Of a DNA stretch of 64,000 nucleotides, positions 33,001 through 42,533 are shown piece by piece. Every line of letters starts with the position of its first letter. Position 1 is the stretch's first letter. Position numbers and translations under genes: made by a program. The notes beneath the pieces were generated by a model, which saw nothing but the letters and a program-made list of their open reading frames with translations, had not been told where the DNA came from and did no database searches. The stretch is taken from positions 103,647,501-103,711,500 of the forward strand of contig JAZBRS010000026.1 of assembly GCA_037176725.1 (NCBI GenBank). The letters are read 5' to 3'. The stretch is from Posidonia oceanica (taxonomy: Eukaryota; Streptophyta; Magnoliopsida; Alismatales; Posidoniaceae).

Positions 33001-33803
33001 AAAGGTATGGTATGAGTGGATGCAAACCAGAAAATACCCCTGTGGCTAAGGGAGACAAGTTTAGTCTCAAACAGTGTCCTAAGAATGATTTTAAACATAA
33101 GGAAATGCAGAAGATTTTATATACTTTAGTAGTTGGGAGTCTTATATATGTTCAAATTTGTACGCGTCCGGATCTCGCGTACATTGTTGGCATGTTAGGC
33201 AAATACTTAAGCAATCCTGGTATAGATCATTAGAAAGTTGTTAAGCGGGTCATGCGGTATTTGCAAAGAACTAAAGACTCTGCACTTGTGTATAGAAAAT
33301 TAGATCAGTTGGAGATCATTGGGTATTCTGACTCCGATTTCGCCGGATGCCAAGATAGTCGTAGATCCATTTCAGGCTATGTATACTTGCTAGCAGGTGG
33401 AGCTATATCATGGAAAAGTGTCAAGCAGACACTTATAGCTCATTCTACTATGGCAACTGAGTATATAGCATGCTATGAGGCATCCAATCAGGGAACATGG
33501 CTAAGGAATTTTGTCACAAGTCTACGGATTGTAGATGGAATTGAAAGACCACTTAAGCTATGTTGTAACAATAAATCTGCAGTGCTATATTCCAATAACA
33601 ACAGGAGCTCATCAAAGTCTAAGCATATAGACATTAAGTTTCTTGATGTGAAAGAAAGAATCCGGAATGATTAGTTGTCTATAGATCATATTGGGACAAA
33701 CTCCATGATTACGGATCTGCTTACTAAAGAAGTACCACCCAAGGTCATTTATGAGCATGTCGCTCATATAGGTGTTGCATTATTTGATGATGTATCGGTT
33801 TAG
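30046..33803 (+). pseudogene. gag-pol of the copia element
   Basis: Gag part: NIREYIMEMSHIASKQKALK and SYNCQKEKWTLNELISHCV, the UBN2-type gag fold. A partial zinc knuckle GKCGHLKNDCTKYH follows. Protease has WIDSSTTTHIS, Gly after Asp lost. Integrase: LWHKRLGHISKQR, CIDCIEGKQTN, HTDICGLFP, FTNDYSRYSYLYL, VRSNRSGEYYG and NGVAKRHNRTLKDMGRSM. RT: WDLVPLPKGTKPIGCK, DYKETFSPVSSKDSFRII, FLVLYVDDILLATND. RNase H: GYSDSDFAGCQDSRRSISGY. Stops lie at 30314, 31626, 32355, 33231 and 33672 among others, mostly at Trp or Gln sites. A 30-bp phrase (CAAAAACRACGAGATGAGAA…) is duplicated near 30354 and 30458. Confidence 0.9.
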
Positions 33804-33811
33804 TGGGAGTT

Positions 33812-34649
33812 TGTATTTGAATGCTCTATTGTAATAGACATTGTTTTCTGCAGAAATAAATGTTTCAATTATTATATTCTAGATATTTATGTTGATCTCA
33901 CTAAGGTTGAACTAGTTGGATATGGGCATGTTTAGATCACTTTGTCTAAATTCCATGCTATACATCCACTCGTTATCCATGTCGTTGGTTGTATTAGCAT
34001 TAGTGACCATTGTGGGTTGAAGTACGCTCAAAGTAATGAAAACCTTTTTGATCCTATATTGGTGCAATTGATGAACCGGATTGTAAGGTGTCTTGGTTAA
34101 ATAGTCTTTTTGAGCTCATAAGGTTTTAATGCTTTAATTGTTAATTTTATGTGTGGCTCAAGTGGGATATTATTGGGTTAAAATCTAATAAAATATGAGT
34201 CAATATAAAATCAATTAAAGTATTATAGACTATTTTGTGATGCTCACTAATAGTGATCTATTTGGTTTTAGGTTGAGCCTATTGACATCTTAAGTGGTGT
34301 GGATTAATTATGTAGAAACCATTTGGCATATTTCTATTTGTTAATGGGTCGATTAGAAATATATAAAAATATACATTTTATAAATAAGGGTCTTAGTCCC
34401 TAAACCCTATACTTTTATCTCTCCTCTCTCTCACTCCATCTTGAGAAAGACAAAGGACCGAGGAAGTGTGTGGTGGTTTGGAAGTCTGGCTCCCGTACAC
34501 AAGATTTAGAGCGTTTCTTTGATTTTCACATGAATTCAGGTACGCTTCTGCATATATTATGTCTTTGTGATGAACAAGTCATGATTAGATCTTGAAAATA
34601 AAATTTTAATATATAAAATTCGTATATTATTTGAGTCCTATTTTTAACA
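33812..34649 (+). repeat. Probable 3' LTR of the copia element
   Basis: It follows the stop and a GTGGGAG tract. The likely start is TGTATTTGAATGC and the likely end CCTATTTTTAACA, about 838 bp. Near 34370-34400 a TATAAATA box precedes a CT-rich stretch, as expected for an LTR promoter. Without the other LTR the ends are inferred. Confidence 0.55.
34371..34395 (+). promoter_or_regulatory. TATA-box region of the copia LTR
   Basis: AT-rich sequence with TTTTATAAATAAGG lies about 30-50 bp before a CTCTCCTCTCTCTCAC initiator-like run. It is typical of a copia LTR promoter. Confidence 0.4.
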
Positions 34650-35455
34650 TCTACGAGTGCACAATTTGATTGGGTATTTCCAAAATATACTCTATGGAAG
34701 ATAGCTACAAGAGGAGTATTGATGTGATAAAGGATAGTGGATCAAGGACTTTCACAGTCCTGTAAACCTACCCATCTTCTCAAAAGTCAACCAACTGATT
34801 TATCCAAATTCTAGAATGTGCAAGGAGGAAGTAATTAAAGAAAATATCGATGAGTTCACCTCCAATGCTATTCTACAATCTCTGATATTTAGGAATCTTG
34901 ATATTGATCGGTTGATTTAGACTGGCTCATGCAATGGAAAATATCAATACAAACAGATATGGATTATTCATCCTGTATATATATATCTATTTTTGAAAAG
35001 ATATGGATTATCAGTATCTCTCTCGAGTAATACATATATGAATATAGATATCATTTCTTAAATCTTCTATAATATCCGAATCGTATTCGTTATTCGTATT
35101 ATATGCATATTATACAAAAATATTATTCGATTTGATTGTAATAAATATATTGTTAATGACAATAATCATAATCTACCGATTTTCACATGATTAGTTATGT
35201 AAAGTATATTCACTTACATATATTTCAAACTTTAGGCATAAAAAAAACTTAATATTCTACTATATCTGTTTTTTTATCCATATCTGTCCATTAAATATCC
35301 ATACTATTTTCATATTCATATCTATTTTTTAAAGATATAGATATACACTTTTCATATCCAGATGATATCTGTATCTGTACTTCAAAAATGAATATGGATA
35401 TGATACACCCATATTTGTATCATATTTGATCAGTACACAGCCCTAACGGAAACTA
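34650..35455. other. AT-rich intergenic DNA
   Basis: No gene. Many ATATCCATATC-like words occur at 34960-35420, with some internal symmetry. The end …CAGCCCTAAC near 35440 resembles a hAT-type terminus, but no left partner was found. Confidence 0.4.
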
Positions 35456-35810
35456 TAATGTCAAATCTACATATATATAATCCTACAAAGCAAATAAGGA
35501 AAAGCTTCTTCATCATGCTCAATGAGCATCCCTATTCCCTATTCCCTATTGTCTGCTCAAGGGATAACACACCCTTCTCCGTAGATAAAGTTGTCCTTGT
35601 GGAAGAGTATCAACAGTGGTCTCCCTACAAGAGAAAAACTTGCTAAGATTGGCATCATTAGAAATGTCATTTATTCGGTATGTGAGAAGGAGACAGAAAC
35701 TATGCAGCATGTTCTCGTTGCACTGCTACCCTAGGGTGCACTAGATTAAGCTCCTGGTTGGACCTTGCCCTCCGCACAAAACTAACCGACATGACAAGAC
35801 AATTTAATTT
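35456..35810 (+). pseudogene. Possible LINE remnant (RT C-terminal zinc region)
   Basis: A short frame ends …QQWSPYKRKTC. It is followed, across a stop, by KIGIIRNVIYSVCEKETETMQHVLV, which resembles the C-x-E-x-E-T-xx-H motif at the C-terminus of plant LINE reverse transcriptases. Only the fragment is present and no poly(A) or target duplication was seen. It could also be chance. Confidence 0.35.
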
Positions 35811-35832
35811 CACCACCATCAATAGAAGGAAA

Positions 35833-36546
35833 TACAAGTATACCATTTAAAATAATCGATAATACGGATTTGTCATCGTAAATTTTGAAAGTTCAAGTAT
35901 ACTATTGGACCTTCTCTTTTTATATACATATGTCAACATCATCTGATGGGTTAAAAAATAACTTGGACTAGTTAAAAAGTTAACTCAAGTATACAAAAGA
36001 CCAATCTGTCCCTACCATCATCTTCACCGTTGTCTTCATCTTAAACTCTAAAGCATCACTTTTACCATTACCTTCGCCATCCAGTTTAGATCCTTAATTC
36101 ATGAGTCCAAAGAGTCTGATGATAGCAAAATAGTGAACAAGATCAAGCAATATGAGAAGTTAATTAGTATGGGTGCCACATATTTCTCAGCGAGTGCAGA
36201 TCCTAGTGTTGCAGATGTTTCCCCCCTTAACCTCACTAAACAATATAAAACCAAACCCACTCACCTGATACCGTGTACCGAAGGAGGAGATTCTTGATTG
36301 TGGGGTAGTCCGGTCACGTTCTCAGGTGAGTGGATTTGGTTTTATATTGTTTAGTGAGGCTAAAGGAGGTGAGTTTTGTGCTTCTTCTAGTACTTCCTTC
36401 TTAAGTTCTATCCACTGAGGGCCTTGAACTCGCTTCCGCAAAGGCGCCAAGTGTGAGAACTGCAGGTAATGTAGTGATACACTTGAACTTTCAAATTTTA
36501 CGATGATAAATCTGAATTTTTAACCATTTTAGATGGTATACCTGTA
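35833..36546. mobile_element. Imperfect foldback element (MITE-like)
   Basis: The left arm (35833-35904, beginning TACAAGTATACCATTTAAAA) is complementary, with scattered mismatches, to the right arm (36476-36546, ending TTTTAGATGGTATACCTGTA). Both arms share TGAAAGTTCAAGTRTA and a TCATCGTAAAWTTT phrase. A second, far more perfect hairpin lies inside (36221-36369). No clear target duplication beyond TA was seen. A partial extra copy of the arm (TTTTAGATGGTA) sits at 36602-36615. Confidence 0.6.
36221..36369. repeat. Near-perfect inverted repeat (hairpin) inside the foldback
   Basis: Arms 36231-36268 and 36322-36359 (38 bases each) pair at 37 of 38 positions, with a 53-base spacer; weaker pairing extends outward to about 36221 and 36369. 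The arms carry CCTCACTAAACAATATAAAA and its complement. The one mismatch would be a G-U pair in a minus-strand RNA. Confidence 0.8.
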
Positions 36547-36737
36547 ACTCAGAAACTAACTCAATGGCTTATGTGTAAAAAAAAGAAAGTCTAGTATTTT
36601 TTTACTATTTTAGATGGTAGACCAGTATTCCTAACCCCCTCCCCACCTTAACGTGGGCGAGGTTGTTTATCCCGCTTCAATTGCCAGTGCTAGCATGCAA
36701 TAGCACGTTTTTTATCCCAATTTATATTTTTTTGAAG

Positions 36738-37125
36738 TGGATAGATTTCCTATTGGTGTCTACAGCCAACATAGTTGTAGGCATACTATTTTTTAAATAA
36801 ATACCTAGAGGGAAAAATAACTATATAGATTTATTTATTAGATATCTATAAATATATGGTGAAATTTTAATTAAATCAAACAATTATTAACCGTTAATCT
36901 AAAGATCTTAAAATTTAACACATCTTGCTAAATTTTAACCGTTAAATTTTAGATTAAAAATTAACAGTGAATATAACTCAAATTATGATGAAACTTTAAT
37001 ACATAGTAGATTATCTTATAGATTAGCTAACCATATAATTTTATTTTATTTTTAAAAACAAAAGTTTTTTAAAAAAGATGTCTACAGGAAAATGTCCCTG
37101 TAGACACCTATAAGGACCTTTTTTT
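36738..37125. mobile_element. Possible MITE with GGTGTCTACAG termini
   Basis: The left end TCCTATTGGTGTCTACAG resembles the reverse complement of the right end, CTGTAGACACCTATAAGGA. Each terminal part can itself fold (GTCTACAGGAAAATGTCCCTGTAGAC at the right in two pieces). The interior is AT-rich and noncoding. No target duplication was identified, so boundaries are approximate. Confidence 0.45.
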
Positions 37126-37990
37126 TGTAATTCGAATGATGCTACAAAACTCCATCAATTCCATAATCTCATGGTTGAATAAAAATGACCTTCTGAACGA
37201 TTCTCTTTTCGTAGAGGTCATCTTTATTCATTGGGGTTCATCCATTCTCCGAGTACTCTCACTGAAGGGGAAGCTTATGTAATCCTTTGGATCATCTCTC
37301 TAGCGATTAATCAAGGATGGAGTTGACCTGATATTGTGTCTTAACAAATCTACAAGCCAAATTCCTTAGCTCCTATTTGAATCCAGAATAAATCTAGAAT
37401 AGAAATTAGTATCATGTTTGATTGTATAAAAATCAAAATAAACTTGAAATAGTAATTTCTATTCTGATTTACTTGTTCCAGAATAGTTATTCCGTAAGAG
37501 AAGTAGAATAAAGTTATTACACCAAGTTATTCTGATACATGCACGTATACAAGATGTTTATTTTTTGTATAAAAATAATACATATTTAATATGATATATA
37601 TATGTCTCAAAATAAATATATATTTTGATAATCAAGTTGATTACTATTAGTTTACGTATTTTTCACTTATTCTAACACTTATTCTACTTTTCAACTAAAT
37701 TAGAATTTCTCTCTATACATATTTATTTCTAAAAAAAAATACTTAAAACAGAATAGCAATACCATAAGAATACTAATATCATTTTCTACTTGTTCCTACT
37801 TTTCTTACGGTCCGTTTGGCAAACTTGAGCCCTTGACTTTTTCAAGGATTGTGAAAATGCAAAAGACAACAATACCCTTATGTGAAAGAGAAGAAAACCA
37901 ACATCGTACTCTACAAGTCCTAACACAAACCCAAATCCTCCCGTCATCGGCTGCTATTCTACTCCTCCATGTACGCGTGCTAACATATAC
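37126..37990. other. AT-rich intergenic DNA
   Basis: No gene. Repeated AGAATA/ATTCTA words around 37380-37800 suggest a decayed MITE. At 37808 GGTCCGTTTGGCAAAC resembles PIF/Harbinger ends, but no matching partner was found. Confidence 0.35.
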
Positions 37991-38927
37991 TAGGGGTGCA
38001 CACGGTTCAGTCAGAATCAGTTAACTGAACCAAACCGAACTATTTTTTATGGTTCAGTTTAATTTAGATTTGTTTAATGGTTCGATTAGATTCTCAAATT
38101 TGGGAACCGTTCTTAGTGGTTCGGTTCTTGGTTTTGGGTATGGTTAACCAAACCGAACCAAGAACCAATCCATATATTAATATTATATATATATATATAT
38201 TACATCTCCATCCTTCATCTATCATTGGATTAAATGGGTTTAAATCTCCACCATTCATCTACCATTAGTTAATAACATATTTTCTTAAAATTACTTTTGA
38301 CAGTGTACTATCATAGGATATTTATTATTTTTACTTAATTTTGTTTAATTTATCTTCAGTATAATGCATTTGAAAATTGAAATGGGTATTCTAAACGACT
38401 GAATGGAGATTGAATTGTTGACCCAGCAATTCGTTACTGGCTTACATATTTCATTTTATTTCATGCAATAGTTGAATGGTTTTGCACTGTCTATTTATAT
38501 CAGCTAATTTACATTTATTTATGTAAATGAATGACATTCTTGACAAACTAGATTATAAGTTTATATTAGACTAGATTATGATGACATTCTTAACCATCGT
38601 GGACTAATTATAAACCGAGATAATCTTAGTTGGATTATAAGTTTATAAAGCTAAAGGCAGCATACATAATGTTTGACCTTCATGGTTGCAAATGATAATC
38701 TTGGTTGCAACTCTCACTGATTATTTTTTAATAATATTGTTGAATCATATTTTGATAAATATTTAGATTGAAAACATAAAACCGAACCGACCAACTTTTG
38801 GACAGTTTGATTCAATTCGGTTCCATATTCATACATGGTTCGGTTCTAATATAGTCAAAACCGATAGGTACGGTTTGATTCATGGTTCTTGTTAAAATTG
38901 AACTGAACTAAATCATGTGCACCCCTA
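37991..38927. mobile_element. hAT-type non-autonomous element (MITE)
   Basis: It begins TAGGGGTGCACACGGTTCAG and ends with the complement, GTGCACCCCTA. The 8-bp flanks are ACATATAC (37983-37990) and ACACATAC (38928-38935), seven of eight identical. Inner termini carry many GGTTCGGTT words in inverted order (37991-38175 versus 38770-38927). The interior is AT-rich with an (AT)n run near 38184 and no transposase. Length 937 bp. Confidence 0.8.
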
Positions 38928-39441
38928 ACACATACGCATGATTGGGTTCCACTGTTTCACCAATAATCTTCAACATATACGCATAAATATTGGAATAGAC
39001 AGACCATGCTAACATAAAAACAAATATCACAACCTTCTTAATTCTCCAAATTGAAAAGATCACAACCTGTTCATTCCTACCATTGCATTAAAAAAAATTC
39101 ACAACCAAAGATTAGAGTTGAAGGAATCAGACTACCTTCTCATTCATATATTAGAGTACCAACCATACATAAAAACTACCTCATACGACTTTTTAGAAAG
39201 TACCTAAAGTTCATAAGTAGATAGTTAGCATATTAAAACAGACTTTATAACAAGTTGTCATACAAACTGCATTGCGGTAGTAGTTGCCACATTGAACCAG
39301 TTGGAAAGTGACGAGTCTCACAAACTCTCTCAAAATCCATCTTGCCCTACTATCCACATCAGGGAGACCAACAAGCAGTTGTCTGGTAGAGGCCTTCGCA
39401 AGCTGGGAGTATCCAAAAATCTGGAGGGATGTTTGTTTCAT

Positions 39442-40039
39442 TCAGAAGATCTTGCACCTATCAATCATACACTTGTCAGCAGTATCCTTCAAGGACTGGA
39501 GTTTGTCACACTTGTCCTCTCCCCAGAAGCCACCCAATTCAGACCCCTCTCCCAATCTTGTAGCTGCAGTAAGCCTCTGCCGCTTTTCAGCCACAAGAGA
39601 TGAGGAAATAGCTGAGTCCATCGGTTTGGTCACACTTGACCATCCCATTCCATTTTGTTTTCCAAGGACCTTCTAGTTCTGCTCGTCCTTTTTCAGAGCA
39701 TCGCATTGATTCTTGTGTTGGCTATGAGTGTAATCATAGCTAGTCCTTTCTTTGAATTTCCTTTGCAGATTCTCATAACACCTTTTGTTCAAAGTGGAGG
39801 TGGGCTTGTTTCCCACGGCTACCTCCTCCAGGCAAATCATGATAAATGTGTAAGAGCAGTAATCATCCCAATTTGCTCTTACTTTCTTAGATGAGTCAGC
39901 ATCCTTGGCTTGCTTTGCATCCTTTTTTTATCCGTTTGCCTTAGCGGCAGATTCTACAGGTCCACTGACAGACATGTTTGGCAGGTGCAATGGTCAATGC
40001 CAGCTGATGTACATCTTGCTCTAAGTTGTTAGCAGCCAT
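39442..40039 (-). pseudogene. Myb/SANT-like ORF1 of a PIF/Harbinger element
   Basis: On the minus strand, from ATG at 40039, reading (with frame slips) gives KKVRANWDDYCSYTFIMICL, then YENLQRKFKERTSYDY and NQCDALKKDEQN, and GMGWSSVTKPMDSA. This is the SANT/Myb-like DNA-binding family that accompanies Harbinger transposases and also occurs in host L10-interacting Myb proteins. A stop follows KKDEQN and frames shift at the N-terminus. A further fragment, 39211-39441, is in the same direction. Confidence 0.6.
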
Positions 40040-40335
40040 TGTTTGAGCCTATCTCATAAATAGGTAGCAGTTATACATCATGAAATAATTTTAACAAAGT
40101 AAATAAAATAGCTCAACATAAATAGTTAGACATCATGGAAAAGTAATAAGACATCAAATACAAGATTTCAACATGAAAATAATAAGTATCTCACGAAAAA
40201 TAGAAACAAGTATAGAGTCTAGACAACATAAAAAGACATAACATTATGTAAAAAACTTTTGGGTCTTCATCATATCAAGTCCTTGAATAAACTATATCAT
40301 CATGAATATCATCCCGGATCATTCCCATTTCTTTG

Positions 40336-41570
40336 TCATCTCCCTGGTCTGTCTTCAGAATGAGCAGCTTGATCTTGAGGAATGGTACATTCTTCATCTT
40401 GAAAAGTTGGTAGAATTTCATCCTTTAGTCCTTGCTCTATTATGAAGTTATGGTTGGCCATTGTAGCAAACACAATCTTTACTTGCGAAGGGTAGGGGAA
40501 TGGAGGCAATAATTTCAAGATATTCCAACACTTCTTTAGAACTCCAAAGAAACGTTCAATGACATTCCACAATGATAAATGGAGTGCAATGAATTGCTCC
40601 TCAGCTTGAAACTCAGGGATATGGTATCTTGTGTCCCAATAAGGAGATAGGAAGCCATTCCTACTTGGGCATCCAACATCAACAACATAATACTTGTCTG
40701 TCCACATAACATGCATTAGAGTAGTACATCAATGAATTTAAAGAAATATATAGTGGGAGCTTATCATTTACCCTTTGGGGGAAATGGAAAATTATGGTTG
40801 AGGCCGTAGAGTGTGTGGTTGAGAACCTTACAGTCGTGTACAGTACCCTCCCAACCAGCAGACACAAAAGTGAAGCGCATGTGGAAATCACAAACAGCTA
40901 GCACATTCTAAATGCAATGCTTTGAGTCTCTTCCACTTTTGAAAGCCTGGTGGCATTTTTTTGGGGGCAGTGCATGAACATGGGTGCCATCAATGGTACC
41001 AACACAGTCCTTGAAAAAAGGGTAGTACTTCCCACCACCATAATTGAGAATATGTTTAGGTGTTGATAGAACTCTTTGTCTTGGTTTGATAATCTCTAGA
41101 GCCCAAATGCAAATAGCTTCTAAAACTTGATCGAAGTACCTACTTATTGTTTCCCCAGAATGTTGTAGGTTGTGTTGGACAATTCAATTTTTTTGACCAT
41201 GTGCGATTGTTTGTATAAAAATACACACATGTTCCGCAACTAAGGTATTATAAGTATCATTTAATAGACCCTTTCCTCTAAATAATGTACATAATTTGAC
41301 AAAAACATCAGGATGCATCCTACAAGAATCAAAACAAACACTAGAGTGTCCATTAATCATGTTCTGCAATATCTGATTCCCAGAGTAACCTACATTGTGA
41401 ACAATGTTCTTCGTTAGGTTGTGGTCATTGTAATTTTGAACCCAGGACATTATTCAAGAAATAAACACATCCTCGAACTCCTCATCATCTAGAAAATCTT
41501 CAAATGCTTCATTATCCATATCAGATATGTCAAATATGTTTCCAGAAGAGAAATCATCATCGCACTACAT
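40336..41570 (-). pseudogene. PIF/Harbinger transposase, intron-containing, decayed
   Basis: The acidic N-terminus (EAFEDFLDDEEFED) is followed by MHPDVFVKLCTLFRGKGLL, a helix region like HARBI1 proteins. DDE nuclease: FKDCVGTIDGTHVHALPPKK (Asp 1), FVSAGWEGTVHDCKVLNHTL (Asp 2) and SLWNVIERFFGVLKKCWNIL (Glu). An intron at 40698-40771 (GT…AG, 74 bases) restores the frame PPK-D-KYYVVDVGCPS. Damage: stops after EDVFIS, HGQKN and before NVLAVCDF, plus a frameshift near 40930. The DDE residues are all retained. The terminal inverted repeats were not found. Confidence 0.82.
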
Positions 41571-41754
41571 TCACAAATTTAATAACAAGACATATATCAA
41601 AACATTGAGCCATAACTATATATTATAAAGATTGAATATAACAACTATCTCAAGTAAAATATTAAACATTCTATTCAGAATATCACATATATTTTTCTGC
41701 AAATATACAACAATATGAACTGAAATATTCAAGAATATAAACAAATTTAAAGAA

Positions 41755-42235
41755 CAACTCCAAATCATTGATCATTCTTCCCCAAATCCTCCCTGCAAAC
41801 CAACGAAAATACACAAAAAAAAAATACAAAACCAAATAACAACAACCACCACCAGCAACCTGAAATCCTTCCTCTAGCTTCCCTAAAGTCTCCCTGCAAA
41901 TCAACGAAAATAAACAAAAAATAACAAAAGAAAGGGACAATAAGCACCAAGAGCAACTCAAAATCCTTCTTCTATCTTCCCCAAAGGCTCCTTGCAAATC
42001 AACGAAAATAAACAAAACAAAACACAAACCACCAACAGCAAAACAATGCTTGAAAACCAACTCCAAATCGGGACTCTCATTTCCCCAAATCGCACATGCA
42101 TACACACGAAAACACTAAAAGACAGAAACAAAAAGATAAACAACCACTACAACCAACTCCAAATCATTCCTCTCTCTTCTCCAAAGACCCATAAAAATCC
42201 CCCAAAAAATATAATCACAAAAAAAACAAGATCAA
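41755..42235. repeat. About 100-bp tandem repeat, five degenerate units
   Basis: Units begin CAACTCCAAATC or similar at about 41757, 41857, 41953, 42057 and 42151. Several hold TGCAAATCAACGAAAATA. Spacing is 94-104 bp. On the minus strand each unit has a TTTGCAGG stretch that looks like a splice acceptor. The repeats lie between the Harbinger transposase and the PPR gene and could be subterminal repeats of the transposon. Confidence 0.7.
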
Positions 42236-42260
42236 CAAACCTGCTCGATGAGTACCAACA

Positions 42261-42394
42261 TGATGCGATCCGAGTCCCAATAGCGGGTCAGCAGCGGATC
42301 CAGTTCACATGTCATTGATCGAGAGCCGACCACATCAGTAAGCCGACAACATCTTTTCCGTTGCTGACCCGCTACTGGGACCCGAATCGCATCA
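42261..42394. repeat. Inverted repeat upstream of the PPR gene
   Basis: Arms 42261-42298 and 42357-42394 pair at 34 of 38 positions, with a 58-base spacer. The four differences are all transitions; three would be G-U pairs in a minus-strand RNA. CAACA lies directly outside both arms (42256-42260 and 42395-42399), suggesting a small MITE with a 5-bp target duplication. A small-RNA precursor is an alternative. Confidence 0.65.
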
Positions 42395-42533
42395 CAACAC
42401 GGGGAAGAGGATGGTCGTCCCCCTTTAATCATGTCTCCTGCGAAGACCGTCGTGCCTCCTCGTCTAGAATCACAGCAGTCAACAAGTCCAGCTAGGGTTA
42501 CGAACAGGTGAGACTTCTCCCAACTTGGCCGCA

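Larger units (their letters stand above)
30046..34649 (+). mobile_element. Ty1/copia element, 5'-truncated and dead
   Basis: It has part of gag, protease, integrase, RT and RNase H in copia order, then a polypurine-like GTTTAGTGGGAG and a probable 3' LTR. The 5' LTR, primer site and the start of gag are missing at the breakpoint with the chromovirus. From about 30987 on, the coding frame is the same but for single-codon stops, so decay was mainly by substitution. Confidence 0.85.

Noticed and set aside
37808..37823. GGTCCGTTTGGCAAAC as left end of the Harbinger element
   Set aside because: It resembles Harbinger termini, but no inverted partner or TWA duplication was found between 41570 and 42520.
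41683..42105. 140-residue minus-strand frame upstream of the transposase
   Set aside because: It is the readout of the 100-bp tandem units (repeating FVDLQG/ICRE-like phrases), so repetition rather than a protein.
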